Made by a program: the position numbers and the translations under genes. A stretch of 41,197 nt of DNA from Lachnospiraceae bacterium (GTDB lineage: Bacteria > Bacillota > Clostridia > Lachnospirales > Lachnospiraceae). The notes under the pieces were generated by a model. That model worked only from the letters and a program-made list of their open reading frames with translations, did no database searches and was not told the origin of the DNA. Location: positions 1 to 41,197 of the forward strand of contig SVFG01000013.1 of the NCBI GenBank assembly GCA_015056975.1, in the 5' to 3' direction. This document shows, piece after piece, positions 24,661 to 33,116 of this stretch (position 1 is its first letter; each line of letters begins with the position of its first letter).

Positions 24661-25212
24661 TTAGCACCCTGCAAATGCCCTATAAGACTGTTCCAAAAGT
24701 TCCATGGTCTGTACATCCGACAAATCGTAATCACCTGTGAGCGTCATACATGCCGCACCGTGAATAAAAATCCACATCTGCATAAACAGATTACCGGCAT
24801 CCGCACATCCCATAGCCTTTGCCAGATTAATCTCATGTCCCACATTGCCGGCTTCTCCGTTTAACAGCTCATACATACTCTTCTTATTCTTGATATCAGA
24901 TAAAAAAAGCAGCTCAAAAAGGTTCTTCTCTTCCCTTGCAAACGCAATATATGCCATTCCCAGATTGACAAAGGGAGCTTTCCCCGTCCTTGGATACAGA
25001 CTGTAATAATCCTGAAAGAAATCTGCCGCCTTCAGATATACTGCCTCCCAAAGCTCCTCCATGTTTTTGTACACACGAAAAATCGGCTGGGTGGAGCAGC
25101 CTGCCTTCGCTGCCACTTTTCTGGCAGTTACATTCACAAAGCCCTCATCTCTCGCCATCACAAAGGCCGTCTGCAATATTGTGTCAATTGTTATGCTTTC
25201 CTTTCGAGCCAT
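24661..25212 (-). CDS. TetR-family transcriptional regulator
   Basis: A 183-residue repressor-type protein. The N-terminal helix-turn-helix spans about residues 8-55 (F-V-N-V-T-A-R-K-V-A-A-K-A-G-C-S, then F-R-V-Y-K-N-M-E-E-L). The C-terminal ligand domain contains a TetR_C-like stretch (N-L-F-E-L-L-F-L). It ends 17 bp before the RpiR gene. A palindrome between this gene and the upstream PII-like gene overlaps a likely promoter, which suggests self-repression. Confidence 0.88.
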   Translation of the reverse strand: MARKESITIDTILQTAFVMARDEGFVNVTARKVAAKAGCSTQPIFRVYKNMEELWEAVYLKAADFFQDYYSLYPRTGKAPFVNLGMAYIAFAREEKNLFELLFLSDIKNKKSMYELLNGEAGNVGHEINLAKAMGCADAGNLFMQMWIFIHGAACMTLTGDYDLSDVQTMELLEQSYRAFAGC

Positions 25213-25248
25213 AATAATACCTTCCCATCTTCTGTAACATCAAACTTT

Positions 25249-25262
25249 ATAACACTTGTTAT
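25249..25262. promoter_or_regulatory. Candidate TetR operator
   Basis: Inverted repeat ATAACA-CT-TGTTAT, immediately after the PII-like gene's stop and about 37 bp before the TetR start. On the minus strand it overlaps a TTGTCG...TATAAA promoter-like pair (about 15-bp spacing, so suboptimal). The position is what autoregulation would need. Confidence 0.45.
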
Positions 25263-25263
25263 T

Positions 25264-25935
25264 TTACGACAAACGTACCATATGGTCAATACCCACTGAA
25301 CAAACTACAGCTCCTGCCTCTGTCTTCAAACCATGCTTCTTGTTAATCATCTCCATAATTGCATTTCGCTTATCCCCAGCTGCAACAATGGCAATAATCT
25401 CTTTTTCAGACTGAACGGAGATACCATAAAACTGATTGGCGTCCTCACCGCCGGCCCATCTTGCACGGATAACAGTTCCTCCGCCTGCTCCCGCCTGTCT
25501 CGCTGTATCCATAACACCATCTGTATGTCCCTGATTTACTGCAATAAGTATCAGACTGTGATCTGCCTTCACTTCCATCTGTTCGCCTCCCGTTCCATTT
25601 TCTTTGTCGTTCAAAAGCACCGTCGCTATCAGGTTATTCAATCCCGTGAGGGGCATATCAAATGCTATTCCTTTACCCGGCACAATACCCTGTAATTCAT
25701 TATCCAGTTTATATAATAACTTCTCAATATTCTCCTTTGCTGCCATACTGATTAGAATATCCTTCTCCGTGGTACCGATACCCAATACATCCAGCAAATC
25801 GGAGGAGGCTGTTCCCTGACCTCTGCACTGATATGCGCAGGACACCCCCTGCTTTTCATAGAGCTTCGCCAGTTCCTTTCCCATTCCTCTCTCAGCAAAG
25901 GTTACCATAAGCTTTATACTGTTTTTCTCTGCCAT
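25264..25935 (-). CDS. Tandem PII-like protein (DUF1538 partner)
   Basis: A 223-residue cytoplasmic protein that reads as two PII-like ferredoxin-fold halves: about residues 6-90 (L-M-V-T-F-A-E-R-G-M-G-K-E-L) and 125-220 (L-I-L-I-A-V-N-Q-G-H-T-D-G-V-M). Each half has a beta-alpha-beta order. The second contains the G-A-G-G-G-T-V-I-R-A-R segment seen in PII relatives, where the T-loop would begin. PII proteins sense ATP/ADP and 2-oxoglutarate and regulate membrane transporters. It follows the DUF1538 gene by 15 bp, suggesting it controls that membrane protein. A canonical uridylylation tyrosine context was not seen. Confidence 0.72.
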   Translation of the reverse strand: MAEKNSIKLMVTFAERGMGKELAKLYEKQGVSCAYQCRGQGTASSDLLDVLGIGTTEKDILISMAAKENIEKLLYKLDNELQGIVPGKGIAFDMPLTGLNNLIATVLLNDKENGTGGEQMEVKADHSLILIAVNQGHTDGVMDTARQAGAGGGTVIRARWAGGEDANQFYGISVQSEKEIIAIVAAGDKRNAIMEMINKKHGLKTEAGAVVCSVGIDHMVRLS

Positions 25936-25950
25936 AGCAAACCCTCATTT

Positions 25951-27471
25951 CTATTCAAAATAAACAATTGTATCCTCAATATCTCGCAGCTGTTCGATTT
26001 GCTTGCGCTTCCTGATCTGCTGACGCACCTTATCCATCAGACCCAGCATCTGAATGGTAAAGAGCGGTGTCATAGCAACCATGGCCACCATACCAAACGC
26101 ATCCGTAAGCACATTGCCTCCAGCCGCTTCACAAGCCCCCATTGCAAGTGGCAACAAAAAGGTTGTGGTCATAGGACCGCTCGCCACACCACCGGAGTCA
26201 AATGCAATACCGGTAAAAATCTGGGGGACAAAAAATGTCATTATCAGCGAAATAGCATAGCCGGGTACTAAAAACCACATGATATTGATTCCTGTTAGAA
26301 TTCTAAGCATGCCTAATCCTACTGCTATTGCAATACCAATGGACAAACTCTTAGAAATAGACTTCTGTGAAATGGAACCGTTGGTTACATCTTCAACCTG
26401 CTTGGTAAGCACCTGTACTGCCGGCTCTGCTTTTACGATAAAATAACCGATAAGCATACCGATTGGTATCAACAAAAAGTTTGCACTGCTTCCGCCAAGC
26501 GCTGCACCGATATATTGACCTGCTGGCATAAAGCCTACATTTACACCTGTAAGGTATAACACCAAACCGATATAGCTGTACAAAAAACCGGAAATAATCT
26601 TAATTAAATGTCTGCTGTGGAATCTTCTGAAGATACACTGGAAAATCACAAATAAACCGGCTATGGGAAGAAGTGCAACCGCAACCTCCTCAATATAAAC
26701 GGGAAATGCCTTGGCAAATTCTATAGCCACCGCTCTGGTAGAGTTTAACTCTGTAAGGGATACCGGTGTATACACTGAGTCCCCGGGATTATATGTAATT
26801 CCCAAAATCATTACGGACAAAATAGGACCAATACTACAAATAGCAGTTAAACCGAAGCTGTCGCTACTGGAGTTCTTATCACTTCGCACTGAAGCCATAC
26901 CGATACCAAGCGCCATAATAAAGGGTACGGTAATGGGCCCTGTGGTAACGCCACCGGAATCAAAAGATACCGGGATGAAATCAGCGGGTGCAAAAAAAGC
27001 CAGAACAAAAATCAGCACATAGAAAAAAACTAAAATATATGATAACGGTATTTTAAGTAGCATACGCAATTGTGCAATTAACAAAAAAGCGCCTACACCA
27101 ATTGCAACCGTAAGTATCAAAGTCATATTCGGAATTGCCGGAACCTGTTCGGCAAGTACCTGTAAATCAGGCTCTGCTATGGTGATAATCATACCAAGCA
27201 CAAAGCAGACCAATAGTGGTATAATAATTTTCTTTGCTTTCGATAACTGTACACCGATACCTTCTCCCATGGGAATCATTGACATATCTACTCCCAGAGT
27301 AAAAAAGCCCATACCGAAAACCAAAAGCAACGCTCCAAATAAAAATAATGTAAGTGTACCCGTTGTAAGCGGCGAAATAGAGATACTAAGCAATAACACA
27401 ATCGCCGTAATGGGAAGTACAGAAGCAATAGATTCATAAACCTTTTCCTGTAATAATCCGTTGTGTCGCAA
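25951..27471 (-). CDS. DUF1538 integral membrane protein, duplicated
   Basis: A 506-residue protein with about 12-14 membrane helices and two homologous halves. The clearest repeat is F-D-S-G-G-V-T-T-G-P-I-T-V-P-F (residues near 170) and F-D-S-G-G-V-A-S-G-P-M-T-T-T-F (near 420). P-M-G-E-G-I-G and M-P-A-G-Q-Y-I-G form a further matching pair. Such inverted- or tandem-repeat membrane proteins are typically transporters, and the repeated F-D-S-G-G-V segment may line the path. Family knowledge stops at DUF1538 (putative membrane protein). The TTG start at 27471 has an AAAGGAG site. The first gene of a two-gene unit with the PII-like partner. Confidence 0.75.
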   Translation of the reverse strand: MRHNGLLQEKVYESIASVLPITAIVLLLSISISPLTTGTLTLFLFGALLLVFGMGFFTLGVDMSMIPMGEGIGVQLSKAKKIIIPLLVCFVLGMIITIAEPDLQVLAEQVPAIPNMTLILTVAIGVGAFLLIAQLRMLLKIPLSYILVFFYVLIFVLAFFAPADFIPVSFDSGGVTTGPITVPFIMALGIGMASVRSDKNSSSDSFGLTAICSIGPILSVMILGITYNPGDSVYTPVSLTELNSTRAVAIEFAKAFPVYIEEVAVALLPIAGLFVIFQCIFRRFHSRHLIKIISGFLYSYIGLVLYLTGVNVGFMPAGQYIGAALGGSSANFLLIPIGMLIGYFIVKAEPAVQVLTKQVEDVTNGSISQKSISKSLSIGIAIAVGLGMLRILTGINIMWFLVPGYAISLIMTFFVPQIFTGIAFDSGGVASGPMTTTFLLPLAMGACEAAGGNVLTDAFGMVAMVAMTPLFTIQMLGLMDKVRQQIRKRKQIEQLRDIEDTIVYFE

Positions 27472-27485
27472 TCTTTTACTCCTTT

Positions 27486-27522
27486 CTTTTAAAACAGTGC
27501 CGGAAAAAACTTCCCGGCACTG
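27486..27522 (-). terminator. Terminator of the biotin-decarboxylase operon
   Basis: On the minus strand CAGTGCCGG pairs with CCGGCACTG (27495-27503 with 27514-27522), followed by TTTTAAAAG. It is directly after the PycB-like gene and before DUF1538. Confidence 0.85.
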
Positions 27523-27533
27523 CCATAAGTCAT

Positions 27534-28961
27534 TTATACAGGGTAAGCACCATTCTTGGTGTCTGCCTGGGTCATATCAACCTTTTCCTGCTGTGCCTGA
27601 CGATACTTAAAGAAGTCAGTAGCAACCTGAGGGAACAATGCATAGCTTAATACGTCCTCATCCTGCTGTTTCCATTCCTTCATCTCGCCTTCCAGCTTAT
27701 CAAGCTCGTTATCCAGAAGGTCTGCATAACGGCAGGTAATTCTCTCCTCACCGGGGATAACCTTATCAATTACTTCCTGACTCATAGGCTTAACAGTCTG
27801 ACCGTACTCGCCGCGAAGAACTGCCTTGGTCTCCTTGGTAGCCATCTTGTATCTCTCGCCCATAAGAACGTTAAATACAGCCTGAGTACCAACAATCTGG
27901 GAAGAAGGTGTAACCAGAGGAGGCTCACCCAAATCCTTACGAACCTGAGGGATTTCCTTGAGTACATCATAGTACTTATCTTCCGCATTCTGCTCCTTTA
28001 ACTGGCTAACCATGTTGGAAAGCATACCGCCGGGTACCTGATAAAGCAAAGTCTTAATATCAACGCCCATAACCTTAGGATTGAGAAGTCCGTTAGCAAG
28101 GCACTCATCTCTGTAAGGACGGAAGTAATCAGCGATTTCTGCAAGGAGATTCTGGTCAAATCCGGTATCATACTCAGTTCCCTTGAAGGTTTCAACCATA
28201 ACCTCGGTAGCAGGCTGAGAAGTACCGAGAGCGAAAGGACTCATTGCGGTATCAATAACATCAACACCGGCCTCTACAGCCTTAAGGTAAGTCATACTAG
28301 CCACACCGGAGGTGTAGTGTGTATGTAACTGGATAGGAAGCTTGGTAGCACTCTTCATAGCAGTAATCAGCTCGGTTGCCTTGTAAGGAACCAAAAGGCC
28401 TGCCATATCCTTGATACAGATAGAGTCTGCACCCATCTCCTCAATCTTCTTTGCCATATCGGTCCAGTACTCAAGAGTATATGCATCACCCAAGGTATAG
28501 GACAATGCAATCTGAGCATGACCTCTGCCTTCCTGTACCTTGAACTTGTTGGTAGCATCTACAGCTGCCTGTAAGTTACGAAGGTCGTTTAAGCAGTCGA
28601 AAATACGGATAATATCAATACCGTTGGAAATAGACTTCTGTACGAAGTACTCTACCACGTCATCTGCATAAGGTCTGTAGCCCAGAATATTCTGGCCACG
28701 GAACAGCATCTGAAGCTTGGTATTCTTAAATCCGTCACGGATTTTTCTTAATCTGTCCCAGGGATCTTCCTTCAGGAAACGAAGGGAAGCATCAAAGGTT
28801 GCTCCACCCCAGCACTCTACGGAATGATAACCAACCTGGTCCATCTTCTCAAGAATGGGAAGCATGAACTCGGTAGGCATTCTGGTAGCAATCAGAGACT
28901 GATGTGCATCACGTAATATGGTTTCCGTAATTTTAATCGGTTTTTTAACTTGTTCTGACAT
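27534..28961 (-). CDS. Oxaloacetate decarboxylase alpha / pyruvate carboxylase subunit B-type carboxyltransferase
   Basis: A 475-residue biotin-dependent carboxyltransferase of the 5S/OadA/PycB family, which moves a carboxyl group between oxaloacetate and carboxybiotin. It has the metal-site motif I-L-R-D-A-H-Q-S-L, E-C-W-G-G-A-T-F-D-A, the catalytic-lysine region C-I-K-D-M-A-G-L-L, and the metal ligands L-H-T-H-Y. It lacks the biotin domain that ends OadA proteins (about 590 residues); the carrier is the separate gene at 30324. It is last in the operon, 169 bp after the beta subunit, with a GGAGG site. Whether it works as a decarboxylase or a transcarboxylase 5S subunit cannot be told by sequence alone. 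Confidence 0.88.
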   Translation of the reverse strand: MSEQVKKPIKITETILRDAHQSLIATRMPTEFMLPILEKMDQVGYHSVECWGGATFDASLRFLKEDPWDRLRKIRDGFKNTKLQMLFRGQNILGYRPYADDVVEYFVQKSISNGIDIIRIFDCLNDLRNLQAAVDATNKFKVQEGRGHAQIALSYTLGDAYTLEYWTDMAKKIEEMGADSICIKDMAGLLVPYKATELITAMKSATKLPIQLHTHYTSGVASMTYLKAVEAGVDVIDTAMSPFALGTSQPATEVMVETFKGTEYDTGFDQNLLAEIADYFRPYRDECLANGLLNPKVMGVDIKTLLYQVPGGMLSNMVSQLKEQNAEDKYYDVLKEIPQVRKDLGEPPLVTPSSQIVGTQAVFNVLMGERYKMATKETKAVLRGEYGQTVKPMSQEVIDKVIPGEERITCRYADLLDNELDKLEGEMKEWKQQDEDVLSYALFPQVATDFFKYRQAQQEKVDMTQADTKNGAYPV

Positions 28962-29019
28962 TTACGTTTTCCTCCAAAATTAATCTATACTTAATTCAAA
29001 ATTTTAATCTGTGCAATTC

Positions 29020-29122
29020 ATAAGTCCTGTGGACTTATTTCATCGCGCTACGCGCTCTATACAGCTGTTGAATGATTACCAGCTGCCCGTGCAAGCACGG
29101 CATCTGCTATCATTCACAGCTG
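29020..29122. other. Three-hairpin intergenic segment inside the decarboxylase operon
   Basis: The 169-bp gap between the beta subunit and the PycB-like gene folds into three hairpins. ATAAGTCC/GGACTTAT is at 29020-29038. A short GCGC-TAC-GCGC is at 29045-29055. A long stem at 29062-29122 pairs CAGCTGT and AATGAT with ATCATT and ACAGCTG, and has an inner CCGTGC-AA-GCACGG. No T-run follows on the minus strand, so a full terminator is unlikely. A processing or stability role is plausible. Confidence 0.5.
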
Positions 29123-29130
29123 TGCACAGC

Positions 29131-30282
29131 TTAAAAGACACCGAAGATTGCCATAAAGGTTCCGGCTGCAACCGCAGTTCCGATAACACCTGCTACGTTA
29201 GGACCCATAGCGTGCATCAAAAGGAAGTTGGTAGGATCTGCTTCTGCACCAACCTTCTGAGACACACGTGCTGCCATAGGTACTGCAGATACACCTGCAG
29301 AACCGATAAGGGGATTAACCTTGCCCTTGGTAACTACACACATCAGCTTACCAAAGAGAATACCTGCGGCAGTACCGAACATAAATGCAACCAAACCTAA
29401 GATAACAATCTTACCTGTATCCCAATTAAGGAATGCTTCCGCACTTGTAGTCGCACCAACAGAAGTACCAAGTAAAATAACTACGATGTACATAAGCGCA
29501 TTGGATGCAGTATCCGTAAGCTGTCTAACCACACCGGACTCTCTGAATAAGTTACCGAGCATCAGCATACCTACAAGAGGTACTGTAGTAGGAAGAATCA
29601 GACCAACCACAATGGTAACAACTACGGGGAAGAGAATCTTCTCCAGCTTGGATACGGGACGAAGCTGACTCATCTTAATCTTTCTTTCCTTTTCAGTGGT
29701 AAGCAGCTTCATGATGGGAGGCTGAATAATGGGTACCAGTGACATGTAGGAGTACGCTGCCACCGCGATAGGTCCCATAATTGCAGTCTGTCCCAGCTTA
29801 CTTGCAAGGAAGATGGATGTAGGGCCGTCCGCACCACCAATGATGGAGATAGCAGCTGCCGCCATATCGTTGAATCCAAGGAAAATAGCTCCGAAGTATG
29901 CAGCAAAAATACCGAACTGTGCTGCTGCACCCAAAAGGAAGCTCTTGGGGTTAGCAATGAGGGGACCGAAGTCTGTCATCGCACCAACACCCATAAATAT
30001 CAGAGAGGGTAAAATAGCCCACTCATCTAACAAATAGAAATAATGTAACAAACCACCGACACCGTTTGCAGCATCCTCCGGACTGATCATAATCTCCGGA
30101 TAAATATTAACCAACAGCATACCAAATGCAATCGGAGTTAAAAGCAGAGGCTCAAACCCATGACGGATAGCTAAATAAAGGAAAAAGCACGCAACACCGA
30201 TCATAATATAATTGCCGACAGTCAGATTAAAGAATGCCGTCTGATGAATCAGGTTGCTTAATGTTGAAGCTATATAATCCAT
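29131..30282 (-). CDS. Sodium-translocating decarboxylase beta subunit (OadB/GcdB/MmdB)
   Basis: Integral membrane pump subunit that decarboxylates carboxybiotin and moves Na+ out. The 383 residues form about 9-11 helices. They contain the family hallmark I-S-I-I-G-G-A-D-G-P-T-S-I-F (Asp essential for Na+ in the family) and the second ion-site region N-P-L-I-G-S-A-G-V-S-A-V-P-M. G-A-M-T-D-F-G-P-L is also typical. An AGGAGG site precedes the ATG. It follows the biotin-carrier gene by 41 bp. Specificity (oxaloacetate, methylmalonyl-CoA or glutaconyl-CoA) is set by the carboxyltransferase, not by this subunit. Confidence 0.95.
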   Translation of the reverse strand: MDYIASTLSNLIHQTAFFNLTVGNYIMIGVACFFLYLAIRHGFEPLLLTPIAFGMLLVNIYPEIMISPEDAANGVGGLLHYFYLLDEWAILPSLIFMGVGAMTDFGPLIANPKSFLLGAAAQFGIFAAYFGAIFLGFNDMAAAAISIIGGADGPTSIFLASKLGQTAIMGPIAVAAYSYMSLVPIIQPPIMKLLTTEKERKIKMSQLRPVSKLEKILFPVVVTIVVGLILPTTVPLVGMLMLGNLFRESGVVRQLTDTASNALMYIVVILLGTSVGATTSAEAFLNWDTGKIVILGLVAFMFGTAAGILFGKLMCVVTKGKVNPLIGSAGVSAVPMAARVSQKVGAEADPTNFLLMHAMGPNVAGVIGTAVAAGTFMAIFGVF

Positions 30283-30323
30283 TTTTGACCTCCTGTTGTT
30301 GTATAAATACCAATCTCTTCAGA

Positions 30324-30698
30324 TTAGTTTAAAGTTGCCAATAATGCACCGGCCTCAACAGGGTCACCAACAGAAACATTAATGCTAGCTACAGTACCAT
30401 CCTGAGGAGCTACTACAGGAATTTCCATCTTCATAGCTTCAAGAATAATTACTGCATCACCGGCCTTAACAGCCTGACCTACACTTGCCTCAACCTTGAA
30501 TACTTTGCCAGCTGCACCTGCTTCAATCTTTACACTGCCTGCTGCGCCGCTTGCTGCGGGAGCTGCTGCGGGTGCTGCCTTAGGAGCTGCCTTGGGAGCT
30601 GCAGGAGCCTTTGCTGCTACGGGCGCACCTGTGGAAGCGCCCTCTTCTACTACTACATCATATACGTTTCCGTTAACGGTAATGGTATAATTTTTCAT
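30324..30698 (-). CDS. Biotin carrier protein of the decarboxylase
   Basis: A 124-residue carrier. A short N-terminal docking strand (Y-T-I-T-V-N-G-N-V-Y-D-V) is followed by an Ala/Pro/Lys-rich flexible linker (about 25-55) and a biotinyl domain with the biotin-lysine motif E-A-M-K-M-E near residue 90. It carries the carboxyl group from the carboxyltransferase to the beta subunit. It is equivalent to MmdC/GcdC or the 1.3S subunit of transcarboxylase, and sits between the gamma and beta genes in the operon. Confidence 0.95.
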   Translation of the reverse strand: MKNYTITVNGNVYDVVVEEGASTGAPVAAKAPAAPKAAPKAAPAAAPAASGAAGSVKIEAGAAGKVFKVEASVGQAVKAGDAVIILEAMKMEIPVVAPQDGTVASINVSVGDPVEAGALLATLN

Positions 30699-30722
30699 TT
30701 TTTAATCCTCCATAAATAATAA

Positions 30723-31511
30723 TTATCTGTTTCTCTTACGAATGGAACGAACCACAAAGCCGTCTGTGGAAGCACTTCCTTCATATGCAGCAATAGCTGC
30801 AGCAATTACTGCCACCAGCTCAGTATCATCTGTAGCCGCACTTTCTTCCTGTTCCACAATCTGTGCAACAGCGTTGTCTATACCTGTCTGTGCAGAATTC
30901 TTTTCCTTTTTCTGCTTTGCATTCTGAATCTTTGAAATCAGGCTAAAGCTACTGATTACGATAATAATCAGTACCAATACGGTAAACACGGATCCCATAC
31001 CGAGCAGAGTATTCATTGCCGCCTTACCCATTAATTCACCGGTAGATGTAATGGGATTAAGTGCTGCACTCTCCAATACCATAAAAGCGTCGTTGGAAAG
31101 AATAATCTCTGCTTCTGCACTCTTTTTGTCGCCTGTCACTGTAGCGGTTATAATCATCTGTTTTCCGTCCGCTTTTGCAGTAACTTCTTCAATCGCAGTC
31201 ACAGCACCGATTGTATCAAGTGCAGCCTTAAAGGAATCCAATGCCTTAATCATCGCATTTCCTTCAACCAAAATACCGCTCTGTGCTTCAAATGCATACT
31301 CAATCTCTTCAGCGGTATATTCGATTAATTCTGCTTTAACGCTGGGCTGATTCGAAAGCTCGCAAAACATGGGGATAACATTCTGTTCCACATATTCTTC
31401 TGCTGCGCTGAGCTTCCAAGTCTCATATTCACTCAATTCTTTTTCTTCGCCGCATGCCGTAAGTCCAAAGATACAGGTAATCATACATAATAAAGCCAAA
31501 AATTTCTTCAT
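30723..31511 (-). CDS. OadG-like gamma subunit with lipoprotein-type external domain
   Basis: A 262-residue protein. The N-terminus is a lipoprotein signal peptide ending in L-T-A-C (probable lipid Cys). About 130 external residues follow, with alternating strands and helices. Then comes the OAD-gamma membrane helix (S-V-F-T-V-L-V-L-I-I-I-V-I) and a Lys/Gln-rich stretch. The C-terminus L-V-A-V-I-A-A-A-I-A-A-Y with F-V-V-R-S-I-R-K-R is typical of clostridial OadG. The gamma subunit normally assembles the complex. The ATG at 31511 has an AAAGGGTG site; the longer ORF start at 31523 is before it. The external lipoprotein domain is not part of classical OadG (about 80-90 residues). Confidence 0.8.
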   Translation of the reverse strand: MKKFLALLCMITCIFGLTACGEEKELSEYETWKLSAAEEYVEQNVIPMFCELSNQPSVKAELIEYTAEEIEYAFEAQSGILVEGNAMIKALDSFKAALDTIGAVTAIEEVTAKADGKQMIITATVTGDKKSAEAEIILSNDAFMVLESAALNPITSTGELMGKAAMNTLLGMGSVFTVLVLIIIVISSFSLISKIQNAKQKKEKNSAQTGIDNAVAQIVEQEESAATDDTELVAVIAAAIAAYEGSASTDGFVVRSIRKRNR

Positions 31512-31528
31512 AACTGTAATCACCCTTT

Positions 31529-32956
31529 CTAGACTGTTCCGTGCTTCTTAGCAGGACGGTCTTCACTCTTTGTGAATAACATCTCGAATGCACCAATCAC
31601 ATACTTTCTGGTGTCTGCTGCATCGACAATCTGGTCCACATATCCTCTCTTGGCTGCGCTTGCTACGCTGAGCTGTAATGCCTGGTATTCAGCAGCCTTT
31701 TCATTAATCACATCAGCACCCTGTCCGTCATACATAATCTTTGCTGCAAGCTTGCTGTCCATGGTTCCGATTTCTGCATCAGGCCAAGCAATGGTAATAT
31801 CTGCACCGATTGCCTTGGAGTTCATTGCAACATAAGCAGTGCCGTAAGCCTTACCTACGATAACGTTAACCTTGGGAACAGTTGCGTTTGCAAATGCATA
31901 TGTAAGCTTTGCAGCAGCCTTTGCAATACCCTTTTCGGAGCACATGGTTGCTTCATAACCGGTAACATTGGTAAGAGTCAATACAGGAATATTGAAAGAA
32001 TCGCAGAAGTTTACAAAATCTGCAGCCTTCTCGCAGCCCTTCTTGGTCAGTACTGCACCAAGCTTCTCGGCAACCTTACCCTCTTCGTCGCATACCTCTG
32101 CGCGGTTTGCAACCACACCTACAGTCTGTCCGTCAAGCTTTATAAATCCTGTTACCATGTTCTTTGCATAGTTTGCTTTTACTTCAAAGAAGTTGTTGTC
32201 ATCTGCCAAAATAGCTGCTGCGATAGAAGTATCTCCTACACAGCCTGCAATCTCGGGATTTACACGATTCAAATCATCAGTGCACTCGGTAATTGCATCC
32301 TGACTGTTGTTTGCAGGTAAAAATCCGATAAGCTCTCTAATCTTAGCAAAGATAGTTGCCTCATCAGCTACTACATCCACAATACCGCTCTCCTCAGACT
32401 GGAAAGTGGCAGATGCAGAATTGCACTTGGAAATCTCATTGCCGTCAAGCGCGTTGGGAGCATTTACGAACAATTTTGCGTTCTTCTCCTCCATAAATGT
32501 AAAGTCGGTCATTGTGGGGAACAAACCAAGTCCGCCGCCACAGGTTCCGAGAATAGCTGTAATCTGAGGGATTACGCCGGAAGCCATCGTCTGCTTTAAA
32601 TAGATGGTACCAAATGCAGCAAGTGCATCGGTTGCCTCCTGTAATCTGAGACCTGCGGAATCAATAAGTCCAATCACAGGTGCTCCCATTTTCATTGCCA
32701 TATCATAAAGATTAGCAATCTTCTTAGCATGCATTTCACCGATAGTACCGTTTAACACGGAAGCATCCTGGCTATATACATACACAAGGTTACCGTCAAT
32801 CACTCCGTAGCCGGTGATACATCCGTCAGAAGGAGTTTCGGTGGGTTTCATGTTAAAATCAGTTGCTCTTGCAGTTACAAGACCGCCGATTTCCACGAAA
32901 CTGTTGTCATCGAGCAAAGAAGCAATTCTCTGGCTCGCTTTTGAAGTAGTACTCAT
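31529..32956 (-). CDS. Acyl-CoA carboxyltransferase (MmdA/PccB type)
   Basis: A 475-residue carboxyltransferase of the 12S/MmdA/PccB/GcdA family. The N-half has L-I-D-S-A-G-L-R-L-Q-E and I-L-G-T-C-G-G-G-L, the first oxyanion hole. The C-half has V-T-G-Y-E, V-I-V-G-K-A-Y-G-T-A-Y and A-W-P-D-A-E-I-G-T-M for the second. Proteins of this type remove the carboxyl from an acyl-CoA such as methylmalonyl-CoA onto biotin. The start at 32956 follows GGAGGGCTG; a longer ORF to 32995 has no site. At 475 residues it is shorter than classic MmdA (about 510). First gene of the operon. Confidence 0.88.
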   Translation of the reverse strand: MSTTSKASQRIASLLDDNSFVEIGGLVTARATDFNMKPTETPSDGCITGYGVIDGNLVYVYSQDASVLNGTIGEMHAKKIANLYDMAMKMGAPVIGLIDSAGLRLQEATDALAAFGTIYLKQTMASGVIPQITAILGTCGGGLGLFPTMTDFTFMEEKNAKLFVNAPNALDGNEISKCNSASATFQSEESGIVDVVADEATIFAKIRELIGFLPANNSQDAITECTDDLNRVNPEIAGCVGDTSIAAAILADDNNFFEVKANYAKNMVTGFIKLDGQTVGVVANRAEVCDEEGKVAEKLGAVLTKKGCEKAADFVNFCDSFNIPVLTLTNVTGYEATMCSEKGIAKAAAKLTYAFANATVPKVNVIVGKAYGTAYVAMNSKAIGADITIAWPDAEIGTMDSKLAAKIMYDGQGADVINEKAAEYQALQLSVASAAKRGYVDQIVDAADTRKYVIGAFEMLFTKSEDRPAKKHGTV

Positions 32957-33071
32957 GCTTTCAGCCCTCCATTTATAATAAAAAAATAATAACAATTTAA
33001 TATTGCTGGCACCTGAAAATTCGGAAAATCAACAAATGCCCCCATTTTTATTGTCCTACGTAGTATATCAC

Positions 33072-33101
33072 AAAAAAAGCAATCCGCCTAGTGCGAATTG
33101 C
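33072..33101 (-). terminator. Terminator of the UMF1-transporter unit
   Basis: On the minus strand GCAATTCGC (33093-33101) pairs with GCGGATTGC (33079-33087; one G-T pair), followed by a TTTTTTT run. It stops transcription from the transporter before the decarboxylase operon, whose likely -10 TATACT (33062-33067) lies just after; its -35 is weak. Confidence 0.88.
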
Positions 33102-33116
33102 CTATTTTTCAAAATT

